Shown here: piece after piece, positions 58,703 through 64,000 of the stretch
Layout of the letters: each line of letters opens with the position of its first letter
How positions within the stretch are numbered: the stretch's first letter is position 1
Origin: Streptomyces lincolnensis
Lineage (GTDB): Bacteria; Actinomycetota; Actinomycetes; Streptomycetales; Streptomycetaceae
Reading direction: 5' to 3'
NCBI RefSeq assembly: GCF_021173675.1
Contig: NZ_JAIHON010000003.1
Coordinates: 1 to 64,000 of the forward strand
DNA: 64,000 bases
Program-made: the position numbers and the translations under genes
The notes under the pieces: generated by a model
Database searches by the model: none
What the model was told of the DNA's origin: nothing
What the model saw: only the letters and a program-made list of their open reading frames with translations

Positions 58703-59665
58703 ATGCGTGGGACGAGCGGTGCGGAACGGGTCGTGGTGCTGGCCCTGGACGGGGTCTACCCCTTCGAACTGAGTATCCCCAGCCGGATCCTCGGCGCCGC
58801 CGACGGCCGGTACGAGGTCCTGACCTGCACGGTCGACGGCCGTCCGGTGCGCACCAGCTCCGACTTCACCGTCGGTGTCGAGCACGGACCCGAGCTCCTC
58901 GCCACCGCCGACACGGTGGTGATCGCGCCGATCGCGCCCGACCGGATGCCCCCCACCTCGCTCCCCGAGGAGGTCCGGGCCGCCCTGGCGCTGATCCGGC
59001 CCGAGGCACGCATCGTCTCCATCTGCACCGGCGCCTTCGTCCTGGCGGCGGCCGGGCTCCTCGACGGCCGCCGGGCCACCACGCACTGGCAGCTCGCCGG
59101 CCACTTCCGGCGCCTCTTCCCGCACATCGACCTCGACCCGGACGTCCTCTTCGTCGACGACGGCCGGATCCTCACCTCCGCCGGGGCCGCCTCCGGAGTG
59201 GACGTCTGCCTGCACCTGGTCCGCAAGGACCACGGCAGCGAACTCGCCAACGCCGTGGCCCGCCGCTGTGTCGTCCCGCCGTTCCGGGACGGCGGCCAGG
59301 CGCAGTACATCGAACAGCCGGTCCCCGAGCGGGGCGCCGCCGGCACGGCCGCGACCCGTGCCTGGGCCCTCGAACGCCTCCACGAGCCGCTCACCCTGGC
59401 CGACCTCGCCGCCCACGCCCGGATGAGTCTGCGCACCTTCGCCCGCCGCTTCAACGAGGAGGTGGGCCTGAGCCCCGGCCGCTGGCTGATCCAGCAGCGC
59501 GTCGCCCGGGCCCGCCACCTGCTGGAGGCCAGCGACCTGTCGGTGGACCACATCGCGGGCCAGGTCGGCTTCGCCACCGGCGCCTCCCTGCGCCAGCACC
59601 TGCACGCCGCGATCGGTGTCTCTCCCCAGGCCTACCGGCGCACGTTCCAGGCGGCCGGACGCTGA
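58703..59665 (+). CDS. GlxA-family transcriptional regulator (DJ-1/PfpI plus AraC HTH)
   Basis: A 320-residue protein. Residues about 10-180 are a DJ-1/PfpI-like domain with VSICTGAFVLAAAGLLDGRR (elbow Cys). Residues about 210-315 are an AraC double HTH (ERLHEPLTLADLAAHARMSL, VDHIAGQVGFATGASLRQHL). These act as activators of catabolic genes. Divergent from the MDR oxidoreductase, which may be its target. Predicted leaderless start at 58703. Confidence 0.9.
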   Translation: MRGTSGAERVVVLALDGVYPFELSIPSRILGAADGRYEVLTCTVDGRPVRTSSDFTVGVEHGPELLATADTVVIAPIAPDRMPPTSLPEEVRAALALIRPEARIVSICTGAFVLAAAGLLDGRRATTHWQLAGHFRRLFPHIDLDPDVLFVDDGRILTSAGAASGVDVCLHLVRKDHGSELANAVARRCVVPPFRDGGQAQYIEQPVPERGAAGTAATRAWALERLHEPLTLADLAAHARMSLRTFARRFNEEVGLSPGRWLIQQRVARARHLLEASDLSVDHIAGQVGFATGASLRQHLHAAIGVSPQAYRRTFQAAGR

Positions 59666-59727
59666 ACGTTCCGGGGCGCCGGAGCGTCGGAGGAGCGGAA
59701 CAGCGGTCGGTGATCAGGGGGCGGGGT

Positions 59728-60588
59728 ATGCGCGCAGGGGTCGGGGCGGTGGCGGTGGCGGTGCTGGTGGCCATGGCGGTCGTGGGGTGCGGGGAGGGCA
59801 TCGACGAGGACATGGTCGTCGCGGGGGAGCCCCCGGCCGCGCCGTACGGCGGACCGCTGTACCTGCCCATGAAGGAGGTGGACGAGAGCGGCGAGCGGGC
59901 CGTGCTCACCCGGTCGGGCGCCGCGGGACGGGCGCTGGAGTGCGAGGGCGAGGCCTACGCGGGCAGCAGCGGCGAGGAGTGGAGCCGGGCGGACGCGGGG
60001 GAGAGCCCCGAGGAGGGCCTGAAGGCGTACTTCGACATGGAGCAGCCGGAGGTCCCGCGCACCGGATACCGTCTGGAGGCCGAGCGGGACGGCCGGGTGC
60101 TGTACTCCTTCGACGTGAACGGCAGGACCAAGGTCGCCGTCGTCGTCGCCGAGGACCGGAAGGGCAGACCGGGGTGGGGCCCGGAGGCGAGCGCCTCGTG
60201 CGACCCGGCCGAACTCCCCGCGAGCTTCACCGACTCCTGGGGGACCGAGATCTGGACCGACGCGACCGGGAAGCGGATCCCCGTCACCACGGTGCACAGC
60301 TCCCTCGGCCCCGAGCACTGCGACTGGCAGAGCGCCCGCATGCTGCACCTGGGCCGGGGCCGGAACGCCGAGCAGTTCGTCCGCGATCCCGAGGGCGTGT
60401 TCGAGCGGGACTTGCTCACCGGCCCGTACGACGGTGACGTCCGGATGCCCGACGACGCCCGCGACACCGGATACCGCCTGGACGACCGGGAGTTGTGGCT
60501 GACCGACGACCGTACGACGGCGTACGTCCGTACTCCCGACGGCGTGGAGGCATGGCCCCGGACGAAGGACGTGATCGCCTGTATGTGA
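59728..60588 (+). CDS. Putative lipoprotein of unknown function
   Basis: A 286-residue protein with a lipoprotein signal (AVAVAVLVAMAVVGCGEG, Cys21). The mature part is acidic with paired Cys residues (ALECEGEAY, SASCDPAEL, EHCDWQSARMLHL, DVIACM) and conserved-looking TDSWGTEIWTDATGKRIPVT. I do not recognise a family. The ATG at 59728 keeps the short signal; GTG 59710 would add six residues. Confidence 0.7.
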   Translation: MRAGVGAVAVAVLVAMAVVGCGEGIDEDMVVAGEPPAAPYGGPLYLPMKEVDESGERAVLTRSGAAGRALECEGEAYAGSSGEEWSRADAGESPEEGLKAYFDMEQPEVPRTGYRLEAERDGRVLYSFDVNGRTKVAVVVAEDRKGRPGWGPEASASCDPAELPASFTDSWGTEIWTDATGKRIPVTTVHSSLGPEHCDWQSARMLHLGRGRNAEQFVRDPEGVFERDLLTGPYDGDVRMPDDARDTGYRLDDRELWLTDDRTTAYVRTPDGVEAWPRTKDVIACM

Positions 60589-60601
60589 GGGACCGCAGGC
60601 G

Positions 60602-61165
60602 TCACCGGCTCGCGTGCAGCGCCACCAGCAACTGCCAGACCTGGTCGGCTATGTGAGCGGGTTCCGCGTCGAGCAGGCCGTGCAGCCAGTCGGCCAGTAC
60701 CCCCGCGAACGTGGCGGCCACCGCCGACGCCACCAGCGGCGCGTCGGCGGCCCCCGCGAGTTCGCGCTCGCGCAGGCTGTACGCCCGCAGGTCCCGGTGC
60801 AGCACCCGCCCCAGCGGACCGCCGCCGCCCGGACTCAGCAGCGCCCGGTACAGCCCCGCGTGCGGGGTGAGCGAGGCGAAGAACTCCGCCAGCGCGGGCG
60901 GCGCGTGCACCGGGTCGGGCCGGCCGCGCCAGGCGTGCAGCGCCTGAACCGCCTCCCGTACGACGTCCGCGCAGGCGTCGACCGCCAGGGCCTCCAGGCC
61001 GTCGTAGTGGACGTAGAACGTGGCCCGGCCGACCCCCGCCCGGCGGACCAGGGCGGCCACGCCGACCTCCGCCAGCGGCCGCTCGGCGCACTCCGCGAGC
61101 AGTGCCTCGCGCAGTCGCGCCCGGGTGCGGGCCGCGCGCGGGTCCTCGGCGGCGGGGCGGGTCAC
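60602..61165 (-). CDS. TetR-family regulator
   Basis: A 187-residue TetR. The HTH is RARLREALLAECAERPLAEV, ALVRRAGVGRATFYVHYDGLEAL. GTG start at 61165 overlaps the DUF1304 stop by GTGA, so the two genes form an operon. It should bind the 43-bp twin operator upstream of DUF1304, giving autoregulation. Confidence 0.87.
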   Translation of the reverse strand: MTRPAAEDPRAARTRARLREALLAECAERPLAEVGVAALVRRAGVGRATFYVHYDGLEALAVDACADVVREAVQALHAWRGRPDPVHAPPALAEFFASLTPHAGLYRALLSPGGGGPLGRVLHRDLRAYSLRERELAGAADAPLVASAVAATFAGVLADWLHGLLDAEPAHIADQVWQLLVALHASR

Positions 61166-61524
61166 TGCGCGATCAGGACGGCGGCCAGGGCGAGCGCGCC
61201 CGGCAGGGCCTGTGCGAGGAGGATGCGGACGTTGGCGGTCACCGCCCCGTACACGCCTGCCACGATCACGCATGCCAGGAAGAACACCTGGGCGCGGAAG
61301 CCGGTCGGATCGGCGGCGACGAGGCCCCAGACGAGGCCGGCCGCGAGGAAGCCGTTGTAGAGGCCCTGGTTGGCGGCCATGGCGGCGGTGGCCTTCGCCA
61401 TCTCCTGGTCGAACCCGTGGAAGGACATCCCCGGCTTCTTCTGCCACAGGAACATCTCCATCACCAGGATGTACGCGTGCAGTGCCGCCACCAGGCCGAC
61501 CAGCACGTTCGCCAGGATCTCCAT
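61162..61524 (-). CDS. DUF1304 membrane protein
   Basis: A 120-residue protein with four hydrophobic segments (ILANVLVGLVAALHAYILVM, GLYNGFLAAGLVWGLV, VFFLACVIVAGVYGAV, ALPGALALAAVLIAQ) and the signature MFLWQKKPGMSFHGF. DUF1304 proteins are small inner-membrane proteins of unknown function. GAGGAAG precedes the ATG at 61524. Translationally coupled to the TetR gene. Confidence 0.9.
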   Translation of the reverse strand: MEILANVLVGLVAALHAYILVMEMFLWQKKPGMSFHGFDQEMAKATAAMAANQGLYNGFLAAGLVWGLVAADPTGFRAQVFFLACVIVAGVYGAVTANVRILLAQALPGALALAAVLIAQ

Positions 61525-61557
61525 CAGGTTCTTCCTCTGTTGCTCGGGACGGGGTAT

Positions 61558-61600
61558 TTCTTGGACGGGTGTCCATTATAACTGGACATCCGTCCAAGAA
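61558..61600. promoter_or_regulatory. Twin TetR operator with embedded TATAAT
   Basis: Two 18-bp arms (61558-61575, 61583-61600), identical but for one base, flank 7 nt. Each arm contains TGGAC-N4-GTCCA. The minus-strand centre reads TATAAT, a consensus -10 for the DUF1304-tetR operon. Confidence 0.75.
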
Positions 61601-61735
61601 GCCCGTCGGGCCGGTGCCCGTCGGCTCGACGCGGCGGCGGCGCGGCCGGCCGACTGAATCGGCCGGGCCGGGATATCCGCTAGGTACAGGGCCGCGCGGC
61701 ACGGACGCCTCGCGCCCGGACCTATCGGAGGAGAC

Positions 61736-62128
61736 ATGGCCTTGGTGAAAGCGGGCGTCGTCGTGCTCGACTGTGCCGAGCCGGAGAAACTCGCGGAGTT
61801 CTACAAGGAGTTGCTGGACGCGGAGCAGACGAACGAGAGCGCCAACCTGGTGGAGATCAGGGGCGCCGACGGGATCCGGCTGGCGTTCCGCCGTGATGTG
61901 AACGCGACACCGCCGAGCTGGCCCCGCCCCGAGAACGCGCTCCAGGTCCATCTGGACTTCGTGGTGGAGGAGTTGGACGAGGCTGAACGCAAGGTCATCG
62001 GCCTCGGTGGACGCGCGCTGGACACGAGGGACGCCACCGGCATCCACGAGGAACGTGGTTTCGCCGACCCGGCAGGGCACTCCTTCACCCTGCGGCTCAT
62101 CCCGTCCACGGCACCGAAGCAGGGGTGA
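61736..62128 (+). CDS. VOC-superfamily (glyoxalase-like) protein
   Basis: A 130-residue vicinal-oxygen-chelate protein: VVVLDCAEPEKLAEFYKELL, VHLDFVVEELDEAERKV, FADPAGHSFTLRLIP, with possible metal ligands His and Glu in those strands. Such proteins act as isomerases, dioxygenases or antibiotic-binding proteins; no substrate can be set. GGAGGAG precedes the ATG at 61736. Confidence 0.82.
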   Translation: MALVKAGVVVLDCAEPEKLAEFYKELLDAEQTNESANLVEIRGADGIRLAFRRDVNATPPSWPRPENALQVHLDFVVEELDEAERKVIGLGGRALDTRDATGIHEERGFADPAGHSFTLRLIPSTAPKQG

Positions 62129-62137
62129 GGTGAACGA

Positions 62138-62165
62138 GGGGGGCTCGCAGCGCCGCGAGCCCCCC
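62138..62165. terminator. 11-bp GC-rich terminator hairpin
   Basis: GGGGGGCTCGC (62138-62148), loop of 6, GCGAGCCCCCC (62155-62165). It directly follows the VOC gene stop, in the convergent gap to the DUF4235 gene. Confidence 0.7.
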
Positions 62166-62233
62166 CCCGTGCCGTCGTCCGCCGTGCCGTCGTCAGGCCC
62201 GTGCCGCCGGTGTGGCCGGGCCGTCCGCCGTCG

Positions 62234-62530
62234 TCAGTCGCGGCCGCCCTTCTCCGAGGCGGGCCAGACCCCTGTCGAGCGTTCGATGGCCTTCGCCCCG
62301 GTGCGGTCCACCGCGCTGCGGACCACGGCGAAGATGGCGCCCTGGACCGCCGCGGCCAGCAGGATCTCTCCCCAGCCGCGATCCCGGTCCAGCGCGTCGG
62401 GGGCGTCCTCCTCGTGCCGTATCGCCATCCAGGTCTTGCGGAAGGCGAGCCCGGCCAGGGCGCCGCCCGCCCAGCCCAGGACGAAGCCGACGGGCTGGTA
62501 GGCGAGGGGCAGTTTCTTCTTCTTGGCCAC
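62234..62530 (-). CDS. DUF4235 membrane protein
   Basis: A 98-residue protein with a basic N-terminus (AKKKKLPL) and two hydrophobic segments (YQPVGFVLGWAGGALAGLAF, ILLAAAVQGAIFAVVRSAVD), matching DUF4235. Function unknown. The GTG at 62530 has GGAGGAG 6 nt upstream. Confidence 0.85.
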   Translation of the reverse strand: MAKKKKLPLAYQPVGFVLGWAGGALAGLAFRKTWMAIRHEEDAPDALDRDRGWGEILLAAAVQGAIFAVVRSAVDRTGAKAIERSTGVWPASEKGGRD

Positions 62531-62568
62531 GTGGATCTCCTCCATCGATGGGTGCGTTGCTCGCGCGT

Positions 62569-63588
62569 TCAGGGCCGTCCCCGTGCCGGGACCTCCTCGT
62601 CGGCCGGCACCGGCCCCGGCGGTGTCCCGTCGCCGAACGGCCGCCCGCCCAGTTCCTCGCGGTGGTGCGGCGACAGCCAGCCGGACAGATCGGGGCCGAG
62701 CGGCACGATGCCGGTCGGGTTGATGCCGGTGTGGACCTGGTGGTAGTGCCGTTTGATGTGGTCGAAGTCGACCGTGTCACCGAACCCGGGCGTCTGGTAG
62801 AGGTCGCGGACGTAGGCCCACAGCACCGGGTTCTCCGCCAGCTTCCAGCGGTTGCACTTGAAGTGGCCGTGGTAGACGGCGTCGAAACGGACCAGCGTGG
62901 TGAACAGCCGGATGTCCGCCTCGGTGATCGTGTCCCCGACCAGATAGCGCTGCCGGGCCAGCCGCGCGGTCAGCGCCTCCAGCCGCCGGAACACACCGGC
63001 GCACGCGGCCTCGTACTCCTCCTGGCCGGTGGCGAAGCCCGCCCGGTACACCCCGTTGTTGACGTCCTCGTAGACGTCCGCCATCACCGTGTCGATCTCG
63101 TCGCGCAGCGCCTGCGGATAGAGGTCGGGAGCCCCCGACCGGTGCAGGGCCGTCCACTCGGTGGCGAGGTCCAGGGTGAGCTGCTGGTAGTCGTTGGTGA
63201 CCAGCTTCCCGCTGGGCACGTCCACCACCGCCGGCACGCTCACACCGCCCGGGTGGTCGCGCTCCCGCCGGTCGTAGGCCTCACTGAGGTGGTGGATGCC
63301 GAGGACGGGGTCACGGCCGTCCGGGTCGAGGGTGAAGCGCCAGCTGCGGTCGTCCTGGATCGGATCGGCGACGGCGAGGGAGAGGGCCTCCTCCAGACCG
63401 AGCAGCCGCCGGGAGACCAGCGAGCGGCTCGCCCACGGACAGGCACGGCTGACCACCAGGCGGTAGCGGCCCGCCTCCACCGGCCAGCCGTCCCGGCCGT
63501 CGGCGGTGATCCGGTCCGTGAAGTGGCTCTTGGACCGCTTGAACGCCTTCCTGCCGTAGGTGCTGTTGCCGTCGTCTCCGGCACTCAT
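62569..63588 (-). CDS. Xi-class glutathione transferase-like protein (glutathionyl-hydroquinone reductase family)
   Basis: A 339-residue GST-fold protein. The thioredoxin-like part has the active-site SRACPWASR (Cys50-Pro-Trp), then the helical part with QQLTLDLATEWTALH, DVYEDVNNGVYRAGFATGQ, FTTLVRFDAVYHGHFKCNRW, the hallmark of Xi-class reductases. As actinomycetes use mycothiol, it may reduce mycothiol adducts of quinones (inference). AGGGAGGA precedes the ATG at 63588. Confidence 0.9.
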   Translation of the reverse strand: MSAGDDGNSTYGRKAFKRSKSHFTDRITADGRDGWPVEAGRYRLVVSRACPWASRSLVSRRLLGLEEALSLAVADPIQDDRSWRFTLDPDGRDPVLGIHHLSEAYDRRERDHPGGVSVPAVVDVPSGKLVTNDYQQLTLDLATEWTALHRSGAPDLYPQALRDEIDTVMADVYEDVNNGVYRAGFATGQEEYEAACAGVFRRLEALTARLARQRYLVGDTITEADIRLFTTLVRFDAVYHGHFKCNRWKLAENPVLWAYVRDLYQTPGFGDTVDFDHIKRHYHQVHTGINPTGIVPLGPDLSGWLSPHHREELGGRPFGDGTPPGPVPADEEVPARGRP

Positions 63589-63682
63589 GTGTCCTCCCTG
63601 CGGTACGCCCTGGTGAACGCGTTCCCCGATTTCCGCCGACGGCACGGGGTGTGTCCCATCCCGCCGGGGGCAGTCGGCGGAG

Positions 63683-64000
63683 GTGACCGAGACATCTCCG
63701 CACCACAAGGCCGACCGCAGGACCCGCGTCACCGTGCTGGTGGCGCTCGCCGCCAACCTGCTGATCGCCGTGGCCAAGGCCGTCGGCGGACTGCTCGCCG
63801 GATCGCCCGCTCTGCTGTCGGAGGCCGCGCACTCCGTGGCCGACAGCATGAACGAGGTCTTCCTGCTCGCCGCGCTGCGCCGCAGCCGCCGTCCCGCCGA
63901 CCGGCGCCACCCCTTCGGATACGGCAAGGAGCGGTTCTTCTGGTCGCTGCTCGCGGCCGTCGGGATCTTCGTGATGGGCGGCTGCTTCTCCTTCTTCCAG
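63683..64000 (+). CDS. Cation diffusion facilitator transporter, N-terminal part (runs off window end)
   Basis: The 106 visible residues start VTETSPHHKADRR, then TM1 (VLVALAANLLIAVAKAVGGL) and the CDF signature SPALLSEAAHSVADSMNE with metal-site-like HSVAD, RHPFGYGKERFFW, and a following membrane segment. CDF proteins export Zn, Co or Fe in exchange for H+. The GTG at 63683 has GGCGGAG immediately upstream, a poor spacing, so the exact start is uncertain. Divergent from the GST gene. Confidence 0.85.
   Translation, partial: MTETSPHHKADRRTRVTVLVALAANLLIAVAKAVGGLLAGSPALLSEAAHSVADSMNEVFLLAALRRSRRPADRRHPFGYGKERFFWSLLAAVGIFVMGGCFSFFQ

Noticed and set aside
1..64000. CRISPR arrays, insertion sequences, tRNA or rRNA genes, prophage
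   Set aside because: No regularly spaced repeats, transposase or integrase proteins, tRNA-like cloverleaf or rRNA sequence was noticed on reading both strands.

Overview
This is a 64 kb chromosomal segment of a Streptomyces-type actinomycete. Evidence: very high GC with strong third-position G/C, GTG and TTG starts, Tat and lipoprotein signals, DmdR-type iron box, several leaderless promoters, EF-Tu3-type EF-Tu, ROK/LacI/TetR/MarR regulators and many actinobacterial DUF families. No rRNA, tRNA, CRISPR array, insertion sequence or prophage was seen. About 63 protein genes are called, densely packed and often convergent with overlapping 3' ends.

Layout. (1) 1-8014: L-rhamnose cluster. The 5' end of rhaI on the minus strand faces rhaT-rhaP-rhaQ-rhaS-rhaM, a secreted BNR-type beta-propeller protein and a LacI regulator; the divergent promoters each carry a LacI-like operator. 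(2) 8116-15051: prolyl-aminopeptidase-like hydrolase, PIG-L deacetylase, ECF41-type sigma factor, GNAT, DUF5999 protein, cysteine-cluster/pentapeptide-repeat protein, CYP102B-like P450 with divergent TetR. (3) 15202-21123: iron-box DUF2470 protein, Tat lactonase lipoprotein, unknown protein, FUSC membrane protein, secreted erythromycin-esterase family protein. (4) 21120-29292: large XRE/nSTAND/WD40 protein with divergent LysR regulator, secreted M1 peptidase, small secreted protein, FBP zinc-finger protein, DUF3626 protein, frameshifted PAS-LuxR regulator. (5) 29433-35472: self-sufficient P450-reductase fusion (BM3-like), aminoglycoside-phosphotransferase-fold kinase, orphan ROK regulator, acidic small protein. 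(6) 35496-45410: NAD epimerase, VanX-like dipeptidase, DUF6215 protein, SDR, second FUSC protein, HAD phosphatase, HhH-PHP protein, second SDR with a sigma-B-like promoter, topoisomerase IB, VanZ protein. (7) 45634-50070: compact Mrp/Mbh-like cation-antiporter operon with no large MrpA, and a DUF4230 protein. (8) 50215-54949: P450, PRPP synthetase paralogue plus divergent EF-Tu (tuf3-like), STAS protein, MarR regulator. (9) 55053-64000: aldehyde and alcohol dehydrogenase pair under twin MarR-type palindromes, MDR oxidoreductase, GlxA regulator, lipoprotein, DUF1304-TetR operon with a long twin operator, VOC protein, DUF4235 protein, Xi-class GST, and the start of a cation diffusion facilitator.

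How they work together. The clearest physiological units are rhamnose uptake and isomerisation under LacI control; alcohol-to-acid oxidation under MarR control; a Mrp-like ion-transport operon; and regulator/P450 pairs. Most other genes are single-gene units. Six genes have a -10 hexamer 6-7 nt before the start codon, predicting leaderless mRNAs. Two loci look broken or frame-disturbed (PAS-LuxR, certain; small secreted protein, possible) and one gap may hold a relic of a ribosomal-protection-type GTPase. No clearly new multigene system is visible. The strongest leads are the A-less Mrp-like operon, the propeller protein in the rhamnose operon, the PRPP synthetase/EF-Tu3 pair and several well-formed operators.
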